From: AP-15 sp963735445
GTDB taxonomy: Bacteria; Pseudomonadota; Alphaproteobacteria; ATCC43930; CGMCC-115725
Length of the DNA: 64,000 nt
Direction: 5' to 3'
Assembly: GCA_963735445.1 (NCBI GenBank)
Contig: CAVTLC010000019.1
Coordinates: 15,190-79,189, forward strand
Shown: positions 43,602-53,535 of the stretch, one piece after another
Layout of the letters: each line of letters starts with the position of its first letter
Position numbering within the stretch: the stretch's first letter is position 1
Made by a program: the position numbers and the translations under genes
The notes under the pieces: generated by a model
The model's input: the letters and a program-made list of their open reading frames with translations, nothing else
Database searches by the model: none
What the model was told of the DNA's origin: nothing

Positions 43602-44897
43602 ATGGCAACACGGGCTCCATTTTTGAAGACGCGGTATGGCGGCTATTTGCACCGCGAAATTCCCGAGGAAGACGCCGAGCTGACCCATGTCGGCCCCGGC
43701 ACCCCGTGCGGCGAATATTTGCGCCGCTTCTGGCAACCGGTGTGCTTTTCGGACGAATTAAAGGACTTGCCGCTCCGGCTCAAAATTCTTAGCGAAGATC
43801 TGGTGGCATTTCGCGACAAGAGCGGGGCGGCGGGCCTGTTGGAACTGCATTGCCCGCATCGCGGCACATCGCTCGAATTCGGGCTGATCGGCGACAAAGG
43901 GATCCGCTGCTGTTATCACGGCTGGCTGTTCGACGTCGATGGGACGATCCTCGAAACCCCTGGCGAGCCGGCGGACAGCACGCTCAAAGACAGGCTGTTC
44001 CACGGCGCCTACCCGATCCACGAATATAACGGGATCGTCTTTGCCTATATGGGGCCGCCCGAGTCGAAGCCGCCCTTCCCGGTTTACGACACCTATAACC
44101 GGCCGGGATACCGGATGATCCCCGGGCGGAAATACGTGTTTCCGGCGAATTGGCTACAGGTCCATGAAAACACGATGGACCCGGTCCATACCGCGTTTTT
44201 GCATACGATCGTCAGCGGCGCCGTATTCACCGAGGAATTCGGCGTATTGCCCGAGCTCGAATATGTCGAGACACCGGTCGGCATGGTCTATGTCGGCACC
44301 CGGCGGATCGGGGACAACATCTGGACCCGAATGGTAGAGGTCGTATTGCCCAATCTGCAGCAAGTGGCGCCGATTTGGGAGACCGGGCGCGAAGAGCGCG
44401 CGTTCAGCGGGCCGATGATGACCCGCTGGGCATTGCCGATCGACGACACAAACACACTGCTGATCGAATTCCGCCATGTCTGCGAGACTGACAGCACGAC
44501 AACACCGGAGTGGTGGGCCGACCGCAACATCATGCTGCCGGGCCAACTCGCAGCCGATTCCTATGAGGAAGGCCAGTTGCACCCCGGTGATTACGAGGCC
44601 CAGGTCTCGCAGCGGCCGATCGCCATCCACGGTTTGGAGCACCTCAGCGAGACCGATCGCGGCATCAGCATATTGCGCAACCAGATCCGCCGCGGCATCC
44701 GCGCGGTCGCGGCCGACCACGACCCGATCGGCGTGTTCCGCGGCAATGGGGCGCCGATCCCGACCTATTGCAACAACACGGTCATGCATGTGCCGTCGGC
44801 GGCAACCCCGGAAATGGACAAGCAACTAATGCGCGAGACCGGGCGTCGGCTTGCCGAGACCTATCTAAAGCAACCGCCGCTGATGGTGGGCCACTGA
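43602..44897 (+). CDS. Rieske non-haem iron oxygenase, phthalate/carbazole dioxygenase-like alpha subunit
   Basis: 431 residues from the ATG at 43602, well placed after AGGAGG; an earlier in-frame ATG at 43584 lacks one. The Rieske [2Fe-2S] site is Cys84-x-His86 (CPHRG) and Cys103-x2-His106 (CCYHGW). The mononuclear iron ligands are in ENTMDPVHTAFLH: His196 and His201, with Asp193 as bridging residue. This is the ring-hydroxylating or O-demethylating oxygenase class that needs a separate reductase, and none is in view. The N-terminal Arg/Phe-Trp-Gln-Pro segment (YLRRFWQPVCFSDEL) is typical of phthalate 4,5-dioxygenase-like oxygenases. The substrate is unknown. Confidence 0.9.
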   Translation: MATRAPFLKTRYGGYLHREIPEEDAELTHVGPGTPCGEYLRRFWQPVCFSDELKDLPLRLKILSEDLVAFRDKSGAAGLLELHCPHRGTSLEFGLIGDKGIRCCYHGWLFDVDGTILETPGEPADSTLKDRLFHGAYPIHEYNGIVFAYMGPPESKPPFPVYDTYNRPGYRMIPGRKYVFPANWLQVHENTMDPVHTAFLHTIVSGAVFTEEFGVLPELEYVETPVGMVYVGTRRIGDNIWTRMVEVVLPNLQQVAPIWETGREERAFSGPMMTRWALPIDDTNTLLIEFRHVCETDSTTTPEWWADRNIMLPGQLAADSYEEGQLHPGDYEAQVSQRPIAIHGLEHLSETDRGISILRNQIRRGIRAVAADHDPIGVFRGNGAPIPTYCNNTVMHVPSAATPEMDKQLMRETGRRLAETYLKQPPLMVGH

Positions 44898-44963
44898 GCG
44901 CAGCGGTTTCATCGGCAAGCCCACGCCTGATTAAACCGAAGGGTAGTGGCCGGAGCGGGCGAT

Positions 44964-44991
44964 TTGACTTACTGAAATTGTCCGCTATATG
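44964..44991 (+). promoter_or_regulatory. Sigma-70 type promoter of rpsD
   Basis: TTGACT at 44964-44969, a 16-base spacer and TATATG at 44986-44991, about 100 bases before the rpsD start. The match to consensus is good and the position fits; the leader contains a GCCGG-rich hairpin (about 45012-45036). Confidence 0.6.
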
Positions 44992-45089
44992 TTCGCCACC
45001 TCCCGAGAAGGCCGGCGCAATGCCCGGCCTCGGCGCACCAGCGCGGAACGCCTATCGGGACAACAACAACGCCAACCGGACCCGTTTTG

Positions 45090-45707
45090 ATGAGCAGTAA
45101 ACGACAGGAACCCAAATACAAGATCAACCGCCGCCTCGGCGTAAACCTCTGGGGACGGCCGAAGAGCCCGCTAAACCGGCGTGAATACGGACCCGGCCAA
45201 CACGGCCAACGGCGCAAGAAACCATCGGATTTTGGAACGCAGCTTGCCGCCAAGCAGAAGCTGAAGGGCTATTACGCCAATCTCGGCGAGCGTCAGTTTC
45301 GCCGGCTTTACGAGGAGGCGGTGCGCCGTCGTGGCGATACCGGCGATAATTTGATTGAGCTGCTGGAACGGCGGCTCGACGCGGTGGTCTATCGCATGAA
45401 ACTGGTGCCGACACCGTTTGCCGCGCGTCAGCTGGTCAATCACGGGCATGTCCGCGTCAACGGCCGGCGGGTAACGATCCCGTCTTATACGGTGCGCGAT
45501 AACGACGAGATCGAACTCGGCGCGAAGGCCAAAACGATGGCATTGGTGATGGAAGCGTCGCGGTCGGGCGAGCGCGATGTCCCCGATTATGTCGAGATCG
45601 ATCATGATCGCATGAAGGGTCGGTTTATCCGCGCGCCAAAACCGACCGATGTCCCCTTCCCGGTGTCGATGGAGCCAAACCTCGTCATCGAGTTCTATTC
45701 GCGCTGA
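45090..45707 (+). CDS. rpsD: 30S ribosomal protein S4
   Basis: 205 residues. Primary 16S-binding protein of the small subunit. Diagnostic alphaproteobacterial text is YKINRRLGVNLWGRPKSPLNRREYGPGQHGQRRKKPSDFGTQL. The S4 RNA-binding domain (about 94-155) contains RRLDAVVYRMKLVPTPFAARQLVNHGHVRVNGRRV. The C-terminus VPFPVSMEPNLVIEFYSR is conserved. ATG 45090 is preceded by an in-frame TTG three bases upstream. It is monocistronic, with its own promoter and a terminator after it, as usual for this class. Confidence 0.97.
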   Translation: MSSKRQEPKYKINRRLGVNLWGRPKSPLNRREYGPGQHGQRRKKPSDFGTQLAAKQKLKGYYANLGERQFRRLYEEAVRRRGDTGDNLIELLERRLDAVVYRMKLVPTPFAARQLVNHGHVRVNGRRVTIPSYTVRDNDEIELGAKAKTMALVMEASRSGERDVPDYVEIDHDRMKGRFIRAPKPTDVPFPVSMEPNLVIEFYSR

Positions 45708-45782
45708 GGCCGTCTGCGATGGCGGCGGGTCGGGCCGATCCGCCCCCGCCGAAATGGCGGCATAGCTCGAACGCGCCGCATC

Positions 45783-45811
45783 AAAGCCGCGACAAAACGC
45801 GGCTTTTGTTA
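45783..45811 (+). terminator. Intrinsic terminator after rpsD
   Basis: AAAGCCGCG (45783-45791) pairs with CGCGGCTTT (45798-45806) over a six-base loop ACAAAA, followed by TGTTATTTTT. Strong candidate. Confidence 0.85.
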
Positions 45812-45891
45812 TTTTTGGGCGGTCCTTTTCCCCGCCCCAATCGCCGGCTGGCATAGTTGCGGTGCGCCCGGCGACCGACGGGACGAGTGCG

Positions 45892-47196
45892 ATGCTCATT
45901 CTGCAACTCACGGTCGTCTTTCTGCTGATTCTGTTGAACGGCTTTTTTGCGATGGCCGAAATCGCATTGGTTTCGGCTCGCACAGCCCGCCTAAAAGCGC
46001 TTGCCGAAATCAACAATTCCGGGGCGCAGGCGGCACTCGAGCTGAAAGCGGACCCCTCGCGGCTGCTGGCGACCGTCCAAATCGGGATCACCGTCATCGC
46101 AGTCTTATCCGGCACCTTTGGTCAGGCGACCTTGGGCGAGCGGCTGCAGGCAATACTCGAACAATATCCGGGACTGATCGCTCGTTACGCGCACGCGATC
46201 AGCATGGCGATCGTCGTCCTTGGAATTTCCTATTTATCGCTGATCATCGGCGAACTGGTGCCAAAGCGGATCGCGCTGTCTCACGCCGAGCCGATCGCCG
46301 CGGCGCTCGCCCGCACGATGCGGCTGTTTTCTCGCATCGGAGCCCCCATCAATTGGCTTTTGAGTGCTTCGACAGATCTCGTATTGCGACTATTGCCACT
46401 GCGCCATCAGGCGGCGCCGCCGGTGACCGATGAAGAGATCAGCTTTATGCTGCGCGAGGGAACCGCGACGGGCCACATTCCACAGGCGGAAACCGAAATC
46501 GTCGAGATGGCGTTGCGGCTCGGCGACCGGCGGGCGAGCACGGTCATGACCCCGCGCACCCGGATCGTCTGGCTCGACCTCAACGATCCCGAAGAAGAAA
46601 ACCGGCGCAAGATCCGCGAGAGCCCCTATTCGCGCTTCCCGGTCGTGCAGGGCGGATCGCAGCAAGTTGTCGGCATCGTCGAAGCCAAGGATCTGCTCGC
46701 CCGCTGCCTTGCCGGACAGCCGCTCGATCTGCGCCGGGCGACGCGACCGCCGCTTTACGTGCCGAATACGGTCTCGGTGCTGCGCGTGCTCGACATGTTC
46801 AAAAGCTCAGGCGAGCCGATGGCGCTGATTGTCGACGAATATGGCGATCTTGAAGGGCTGGTGACCCCGAGCGACATCCTCGAGGCGCTGGTCGGCGACA
46901 TCCCCGGTACGGCCGATGCCGATCAGCGGGTTGTGCGGCGCGAAGACGGCACCTGGCTGATCGACGGCATGGTCGGCCTCGACGAGTTGAAGCAAGTCCT
47001 TGGCCTCTCGCACTTGACAGGAGAGGATGCCGATTTTCATACGCTTGGCGGGTTTTTGATGGCGCGGCTCAACCGAGTGCCGATGATCGCTGACCGGGTC
47101 ACCACCGACGGCTATCAATTCGAGATCGTTGATATGGACGGCCGCCGCGTCGACCGGGTGTTGATCTCTCCGGTCATCGGTAAAGCCCGCCGGTAG
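45892..47196 (+). CDS. CNNM/CorC-type membrane protein (hemolysin-like, UPF0053)
   Basis: 434 residues from ATG 45892. The N-terminal DUF21/CNNM membrane domain (about 1-195, three or four segments, beginning LQLTVVFLLILLNGFFAMAEIALVSAR) is followed by two CBS domains around MTPRTRIVWLDLND...VVGIVEAKDLL and MALIVDEYGDLEGLVTPSDILEALVGDI. A CorC_HlyC domain ends the protein (GTWLIDGMVGLDELKQVLGL...HTLGGFLMARL). These proteins take part in magnesium/cobalt transport or resistance; the haemolysin name is historical. The earlier in-frame GTG at 45862 is not needed. It stands alone. Confidence 0.93.
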   Translation: MLILQLTVVFLLILLNGFFAMAEIALVSARTARLKALAEINNSGAQAALELKADPSRLLATVQIGITVIAVLSGTFGQATLGERLQAILEQYPGLIARYAHAISMAIVVLGISYLSLIIGELVPKRIALSHAEPIAAALARTMRLFSRIGAPINWLLSASTDLVLRLLPLRHQAAPPVTDEEISFMLREGTATGHIPQAETEIVEMALRLGDRRASTVMTPRTRIVWLDLNDPEEENRRKIRESPYSRFPVVQGGSQQVVGIVEAKDLLARCLAGQPLDLRRATRPPLYVPNTVSVLRVLDMFKSSGEPMALIVDEYGDLEGLVTPSDILEALVGDIPGTADADQRVVRREDGTWLIDGMVGLDELKQVLGLSHLTGEDADFHTLGGFLMARLNRVPMIADRVTTDGYQFEIVDMDGRRVDRVLISPVIGKARR

Positions 47197-47348
47197 CCTC
47201 GTCGCAAGCAAATGAGGCGACCCCGGATTGCACTGTCGCCCTCATGATCTTTTCCTCGATGGCCGGATTGTCGAGCCGAATTATCGCGATCGAAAATAAC
47301 TTGGCGACCTTGCAGCCATCGTCGCGGGCCGCAGGTTAGTCTGCCGCC

Positions 47349-47831
47349 ATGTCGCTTATAGCTTCGGCGCAGCGGTTTTGGGACAGCGCCCGCTTTTGGC
47401 GGGGTGCGGCGATCGTGCTCGCGACCACGGCTTGCGCGTTGCTGGTGGCGGCGGTGGTTGCACGCGAACCGCCGAATTTCGCCGATCGGCCGGTCATCGC
47501 GGTGTTGCGCGACACCGGGCAACACCCCGGGTGGTCGGTGCGGCTCGCAAGATCGGCGGACCAGATCGCGGTCGACAGTGAGGGCCCGCCGCCGCCGCCG
47601 CCCGGCAAGACCTATCAGCTCTGGATCGCCGGCCATGAGACGGTGGCGGCGCAACCTCTCGGCCTATTGCCGATGTCCGGGCGCAAGATCTTTGCCGAGT
47701 CCCCAACAAACATCCGGCTCTTGAGCGATAGCGGAGAATTGTGGGTCACGCTTGAAAAGGCGACTGGAACGCTTGCCGAAGCACCAAGCACGCCGCCGGT
47801 GTTTCGTGCTGCACTCGAAAAGCGTAGCTGA
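47349..47831 (+). CDS. RskA-type anti-sigma factor C-terminal domain protein lacking the sigma-binding part
   Basis: 160 residues. One membrane segment (about 18-38, WRGAAIVLATTACALLVAAVVA) is followed by an extracytoplasmic RskA domain with GWSVRLARSADQIAVDSEGPPPPPPGKTYQLWIAG, PLGLLPMSGRKIF and ELWVTLEKATG. RskA anti-sigma factors normally carry a cytoplasmic sigma-binding domain of about 90 residues before the membrane segment. Here only 17 residues precede it, and no ECF sigma gene is adjacent. The 150 bases upstream contain no missing part in any frame that I can see. It is either a truncated anti-sigma factor or a stand-alone sensor domain. Confidence 0.75.
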   Translation: MSLIASAQRFWDSARFWRGAAIVLATTACALLVAAVVAREPPNFADRPVIAVLRDTGQHPGWSVRLARSADQIAVDSEGPPPPPPGKTYQLWIAGHETVAAQPLGLLPMSGRKIFAESPTNIRLLSDSGELWVTLEKATGTLAEAPSTPPVFRAALEKRS

Positions 47832-48017
47832 GTCGAGAAACAAGTCTAAAAAAACGCCGCCACGTTTAACCTCGTTAAACTCGGAAATCGAGGCGCGCTA
47901 TGATTTTGTCCGCGTCAGCATGGTCGCGGGCCATTGTCGCAGGATGTTCAAGAATATCGGGTCGACCGGCGGAGAGGGGCGACTTATAATCATTCGACAA
48001 GGCGGGGACCACAAAGC

Positions 48018-48563
48018 TTGCGGCAGTATCCTGACACCCCGTCCGTTGCCGTTGTCATGGGCGTCGCCGGCGCCGGTAAGACGACGGTCGGGGAGCGCCT
48101 GGCGGAGCGGCTCGGTTGGGAATTTCTTGAGGGGGATCGGCTTCACCCGCCGGAGAATGTGGCCAAGATGGCAAGCGGGCATCCGCTGACCGACGCTGAC
48201 CGGGCCCCGTGGCTCGCAGCAATCGCGCACGCCATCGATGGGTGGCTGGCGCGCGGTGCTCACGGCGTCGTGACCTGCTCGGCATTGAAGCGGGAGTACC
48301 GGCGCCGCATTATCGGTCAGCGTAGCGGTGTTCGGCTCGTCTTCCTCAATGGTTCGCGCGAGCTGATCGCAACTCGAATGACGGCGCGCCGCGGTCATTT
48401 CATGCCGCCAAGCCTGGTTGACAGCCAATTCGCAACCCTCGAACCGCCGGGTCCCGACGAGAACCCGATCACGGTCGCGATCGGCCCGCCGGTCGAAAGC
48501 ATCGTCGAGCAAATCGCGGCAGTTCTGGCGCCGGCGCGGAACAGGCCCGGTGCGCCGTGTTAA
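48018..48563 (+). CDS. gntK: Gluconokinase
   Basis: About 181 residues from a TTG at 48018; the start is uncertain because no ATG precedes the P-loop region (frame open to a TTG at 47934). The P-loop GVAGAGKTTVGERLAERLGW is followed by the gluconokinase signature FLEGDRLHPPENVAKMASGHPLTDADRAPWL and CSALKREYRRRI. It phosphorylates gluconate to 6-phosphogluconate and so feeds gluconate into the pentose phosphate genes that follow. It is first in the operon, 18 bases before tkt. Confidence 0.9.
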   Translation: MRQYPDTPSVAVVMGVAGAGKTTVGERLAERLGWEFLEGDRLHPPENVAKMASGHPLTDADRAPWLAAIAHAIDGWLARGAHGVVTCSALKREYRRRIIGQRSGVRLVFLNGSRELIATRMTARRGHFMPPSLVDSQFATLEPPGPDENPITVAIGPPVESIVEQIAAVLAPARNRPGAPC

Positions 48564-48581
48564 CGGTTGAAGGAGAGCATC

Positions 48582-50669
48582 ATGGCCGCAGCCGGATCGA
48601 TTGACGAACTATGCGTCAACACCATTCGCACCTTGTGCATCGACGCGGTCCAGCAGGCCAATTCCGGCCATCCCGGAACCCCGATGGCGATGGCGCCAGT
48701 CGTTTATACCTTGTGGCAGCAATATCTGCGCTACGACCCGGCCGACCCGATCTGGCCTAACCGCGACCGGTTTGTGCTGTCGTCGGGCCATGCCTCGACC
48801 CTGCTTTACTCACTGTTGCATCTGACCGGGGTAACCTCGGTCGATGAAAAGTATGAGCGGCTCGGCACACCCTCTGTCTCACTCGACGATCTCAAGCATT
48901 TTCGCCAGCTCGGCAGCAAATGTCCCGGTCATCCCGAATATCATCTGACCTCGGGGGTCGAGACCACGACCGGTCCGCTCGGCCAGGGCATCGCCAACTC
49001 AGTCGGCATGGCCATCGCCGCCGATTGGCTGGCAAACCATTTCAATCGGCCGGGCTTCGATATCTTCGACTACGACGTGTTCGCGCTGTGCGGCGACGGC
49101 TGCATGATGGAGGGGGTCGGCAGTGAGGCGGCGTCGCTCGCCGGCCATCTGCGGCTCGGCAACCTCACCTGGATTTACGACAGCAACCACATCACGATCG
49201 AGGGCAACACCGAGCTCGCGTTTAGCGAGGATGTCGCGGCGCGCTTTCTCGGCTACCGTTGGCAGGTGCTGCGGGTCAGCGACGCCAATGACCGCGAGCG
49301 TATGGCCGACGCGATCGCCGACGCCAAGCGCACCGACGATCGTCCGACCCTGATTATCGTCGAAAGCCATATCGGCTATGGGGCGCCGCACAAGCAGGAC
49401 ACTTCGGCGGCGCATGGCGAACCGCTTGGCGCGGAAGAGGTCAAAGCGACCAAGCGGCGTTATGGCTGGCCGGAGGACGCCAAATTCCTGGTGCCCGAGG
49501 GCGTCTACGAGCATTTCGCGGCGAATTTCGGCGCCCGCGGCAAAAAGCTTCACGCCGAATGGACTGCCCTCTTCGAACGCTACCGTGCCGAATATCCCGA
49601 CCTGGCCGATGCCTGCGAACGCATGCAGCGGCGCGATCTGCCTGAGGGTTGGGATCGCGACATTCCGGTTTTTCCGGCCGACCCGAAAGGGATCGCCAGC
49701 CGCAATTCCTCGGCGCGGGTGCTGAACGCGATCGCGCCGCGCCTGCCGTGGCTGCTCGGCGGTGCTGCCGATTTGGCGCCCTCGACCAAGACGCGATTGA
49801 CCTTTTCCGATGCCGGCGATTTCGAATCCGACGACCGCGCCGGCCGCAATTTCCATTTCGGCATCCGCGAACACGCGATGGGGTCGATCTGCAACGGCAT
49901 GTCGGTGTCGAAACTGCGACCCTACGGCTCGGGTTTCCTGATTTTTTCCGACTACATGAAGGCGCCGATCCGGTTGAGCGCGCTGATGGAATTGCCGGTC
50001 GTCTACGTCTTTACGCATGATTCGATCGGCGTCGGCGAGGACGGTCCGACCCATCAACCGGTCGAGCAGGTCGTCGGGTTGCGCAGCATCCCCGGTCTGA
50101 TCGTGCTGCGACCGGCCGACGCCAACGAAGTCGCCGAGGCCTGGCGCACCGCTCTGCGCGGCAAACATCAGCCGGTTTGCCTGATCCTGAGCCGGCAGAA
50201 CTTGCCGACCTTTGACCGCGAGCGCTATGCGTCAGCGAGCGGCGTCGCACGCGGCGCGTATGTGATGGCAGATGCCGGCGACGGCCGCACCCCCGAAGTA
50301 ATCCTGATCGGCACCGGCAGCGAGGTTGCGATCTGCGTCGAGGTTTATGAAAAGCTCAAATCCGAAGGGGTCGGCGCACGGGTCGTCAGCATGCCCTCCT
50401 GGGAATTGTTCGAGCAGCAGGATGAGGGCTACCGCGATCAGGTATTGCCGCCTTCTGTTACCCGCCGTGTCGTCGTCGAACAGGCCTCGGTGATCGGCTG
50501 GGATCGCTATGCCGGGACAAAGGGCGACATCATCGGCATGAAAACCTTTGGCGCGTCGGCGCCGCTAAAAGACTTGCTCAACAAATTCGGCTTTACCCCG
50601 GAACACGTCTATGCGGCTGCCAAGGCAGCAGCTCGCCCGCAAGGAGTGATGCGATGCCCAATCCGCTAA
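48582..50669 (+). CDS. tkt: Transketolase
   Basis: 695 residues from ATG 48582, with GAAGGAGAG six bases upstream. TPP enzyme moving two-carbon units in the non-oxidative pentose phosphate pathway. Motifs: QQANSGHPGTPMAMAPVVYTLW, FVLSSGHASTLLYSLLHL, the TPP/Mg site LCGDGCMMEGVGSEAASLAGHL, and the pyrimidine-domain THDSIGVGEDGPTHQPVEQVVGLR. The C-terminus overlaps the tal-pgi start by 16 bases, so the two are translationally linked. Length and domain order are standard. Confidence 0.96.
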   Translation: MAAAGSIDELCVNTIRTLCIDAVQQANSGHPGTPMAMAPVVYTLWQQYLRYDPADPIWPNRDRFVLSSGHASTLLYSLLHLTGVTSVDEKYERLGTPSVSLDDLKHFRQLGSKCPGHPEYHLTSGVETTTGPLGQGIANSVGMAIAADWLANHFNRPGFDIFDYDVFALCGDGCMMEGVGSEAASLAGHLRLGNLTWIYDSNHITIEGNTELAFSEDVAARFLGYRWQVLRVSDANDRERMADAIADAKRTDDRPTLIIVESHIGYGAPHKQDTSAAHGEPLGAEEVKATKRRYGWPEDAKFLVPEGVYEHFAANFGARGKKLHAEWTALFERYRAEYPDLADACERMQRRDLPEGWDRDIPVFPADPKGIASRNSSARVLNAIAPRLPWLLGGAADLAPSTKTRLTFSDAGDFESDDRAGRNFHFGIREHAMGSICNGMSVSKLRPYGSGFLIFSDYMKAPIRLSALMELPVVYVFTHDSIGVGEDGPTHQPVEQVVGLRSIPGLIVLRPADANEVAEAWRTALRGKHQPVCLILSRQNLPTFDRERYASASGVARGAYVMADAGDGRTPEVILIGTGSEVAICVEVYEKLKSEGVGARVVSMPSWELFEQQDEGYRDQVLPPSVTRRVVVEQASVIGWDRYAGTKGDIIGMKTFGASAPLKDLLNKFGFTPEHVYAAAKAAARPQGVMRCPIR

Positions 50670-53501
50670 GGACGCTCAACGAATTCGGCCAATCGGTATG
50701 GCTCGACTTCGTCAGCCGCGAATTGCTAAAGACCGGGCAGCTGACCCACCTGATCGCCGAGGACGGGTTGCGCGGCGTGACCTCGAACCCGTCGATCTTC
50801 GAAAAGGCGATCGGTCACGGCGATGATTACGACGATCTGATCGCAGCCGCGCAGCAGACCGGCGATCTCGATCCTGGCGCGCTGTTCGAGGAGTTGGCGG
50901 TTCGCGACATCCAGGAAGGCGCCGACGCGCTGCGCCCGGTCTTTCACCAGACCCAGGGGCGCGACGGCTTTATCAGTCTCGAAGTCTCGCCCTATTTGGC
51001 GATGAAGACCCATGAGACGATCGAAGAAGCCCGCCGGTTGTGGCGCGAGGTCGGCCGCGAAAACCTGATGGTCAAGGTTCCCGGCACCAAGGCCGGACTG
51101 CCGGCGATCCGCACGCTGATCGGCGAGGGCATCAACATCAATGTCACCTTGCTGTTTTCGCAGCAGGTCTACTCCGATGTTGCCGAGGCCTATATCGCAG
51201 GCCTCGAAGCCTTCGCCAAAAAAGGCGGCGACCCGCACAAAGTGGCGAGTGTGGCGAGCTTTTTTGTCAGCCGCATCGACACGCTCGTCGACGAGGCGCT
51301 CGACAAGCGCATCGCCGCGACGACCGATCCAGCGCGAAAAGGCGCGGCTTGAAAAGCTGAAAGGCAAGGTTGCGATCGCCAATGCCAAGCTCGCCTATCA
51401 GCACTATAAGAAAATTTATTCCGATGAGCGCTGGCAGCGGCTGGCGCAACATGGCGCGCAGAGCCAGCGCCTGTTATGGGCCAGCACCGGCACCAAAAAC
51501 AAAGCCTATAGCGATGTCCTCTATGTCGACGAACTGATCGGCGCCGACACCGTCAACACGATGCCGCCGGCGACGATGGACGCCTATCGCGATCACGGCC
51601 ATCCGCGTCCGAGCCTCGAGGAGGATGTCGAGGCGGCGCGAGCAGTCATGGCGGCATTGCCCGATGCTGGCATTTCGATCGAGGCGGTGACCGCCAAGCT
51701 GGTCGAGGATGGCGTGCGGCAATTTGCCGACGCCGCCGATCAGCTCTACGCCGCGGTTCAGAAAAAGCGACGCACCGTCCTCGGCGCCAAGCTCAACGCG
51801 ATGAGCTGCAAATTGCCGGCGCCGATCGACAAGGAGGTGCAGGAGGCGCTCGAGGATTGGCGGCGCGAGGGCAAAGTTCGGCGGCTGTGGGCTGGCGACG
51901 CGTCGTTGTGGACCGAAACCGACGAGTCCAAGTGGCTCGGCTGGCTGACGGTGGTCGATCAGCAATTGGCAGCGGCTGCGGAACTCGAAGACTTCGCCGC
52001 AGATGTCAAACAGGCGGGCTTCCGCGACGTCTTGCTGCTCGGCATGGGCGGTTCGAGCCTTGGGCCCGAGGTTTTCGCAAAAACTTTTGGCGCGAAGCCC
52101 GGCTTCCCGAACTTGCACGTGCTCGACTCGACCGACCCGGCGCAGATCCGCCACTTCGAAAGCCAGATTGATCTCGCGCGCACGTTGTTTATCGTGTCGA
52201 GCAAATCGGGCAGCACACTCGAACCCAACATCTTTAAACAATATTTCTTCGAGCGCGCCAAAACCGCGGTCGGCGCTGAGGCGGCAAAGCATTTCATCGC
52301 AATCACCGATCCCGGCTCTTCGCTCGAAAAGGCTGCCCGCAACGAAGGCTTCCGCGCCATTTTCCACGGCGTGCCAAGTATCGGCGGGCGCTATTCGGTA
52401 TTGTCGAATTTCGGCATGGTGCCGGCCGCGGTAATCGGAACACCGCCGCGCGCCTTTCTCGACAGCACCGCCGAGATGGTGCGCTCCTGTGCCCCGAGCG
52501 CGCCGCCGGTCGAAAACCCGGGTGTGATCTTGGGCGCTATCCTCGGCGTCTGCCAGCGTCATGGGCGCGACAAGGCGACGATCATCGCGTCGAAGGGCAT
52601 CGCCGATTTTGGCGCCTGGCTCGAACAACTGCTCGCCGAATTGACCGGCAAGCTCGGCAAAGGCATCGTGCCGGTCGACGCCGAGCCGCTGGGGCCGCCG
52701 GCGGTTTACGGCAGCGACCGGGTCTTCGCCTATATCAGGCTTACGAGCGATCGCGATGACGAGCAGGAGCGCGCGGTTTCAGCGCTCGAGGGCGCCGGCC
52801 ATCCGGTGGTCCGCATCACGGTTTCCGACACGATGCAGCTTGGCCAGGAATTCTTCCGCTGGGAGATGGCAACCGCGGTGGCGGGCTCGATTATCGGCAT
52901 CAACCCCTTCGATCAGCCCGATGTCGAGGCGAGCAAGGTCAAGACCCGCGATCTGACCACCGCCTACGAGAAAACCGGTTCGCTGCCCGACGAAAAGCCG
53001 TTCTTTTCCGAGGCGGCATTCAAGTTGTTTGCCGATCCGCGCAATGAAGCCGAGTTGGCGCCCAAGGCGACTAGCCTAACCGCGGCATTAAAGGCGCATT
53101 TCGCGCGGATTGGCGCCGGCGACTACGCGGCACTGCTCGCTTACATCGAGCGCAACCCGGCCCATATCGAAGCGATGCAGAACCTCCGCCGCATGATCCG
53201 CGACCGAACCAAGGCGGCGACTTGCGTCGGCTTTGGCCCGCGGTTTCTGCATTCGACCGGGCAGGCCTATAAGGGCGGGCCAAATAGCGGCGTCTTTTTG
53301 CAGATCACCTGCGACGATCCGCAAGATCTGCCGGTTCCCGGTCAGAAATACACCTTTGGCGTGGTCAAGGCGGCGCAGGCGCGCGGTGATTTCGAGGTGC
53401 TGGCCGAACGCGGCCGGCGTGCGTTGCGGGTCCATATCTCGGGCGGTCTCGAAGACGGTCTTGCCGCACTCAGCCGCGCAATCGACCAGGTTTTGCCATA
53501 A
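50654..53501 (+). CDS. tal-pgi: Bifunctional transaldolase/glucose-6-phosphate isomerase, frameshifted
   Basis: Fusion enzyme linking transaldolase (about 1-370) to phosphoglucose isomerase (about 390-948). The transaldolase begins LNEFGQSVWLDFVSRELL and has GVTSNPSIFEKAI, with the Schiff-base lysine in ENLMVKVPGTKAGLPAI. The isomerase includes LLLGMGGSSLGPEVF, FIVSSKSGSTLEPN and GGRYSVLSNFGMVPAAVIG. The first frame ends at 51352 after ATTDPARKGAA; the next continues EKARLEKLKGKVAIANAKLAYQHY. One extra A in the run at 51337-51340 explains it (ARKARLEKL when removed), giving about 948 residues, the known size of this fusion. It sits in a pentose phosphate operon, as in acetic acid bacteria. 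Confidence 0.93.
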
Positions 53502-53535
53502 GTCGCCGCGATCTGCGGAACAGCGGAGGTTTCTA

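Noticed and set aside
48999..52628. Long antisense frames (389 and 384 codons) opposite tkt and tal-pgi
   Set aside because: Both lie wholly within conserved genes on the other strand and read as low-complexity reverse translations.
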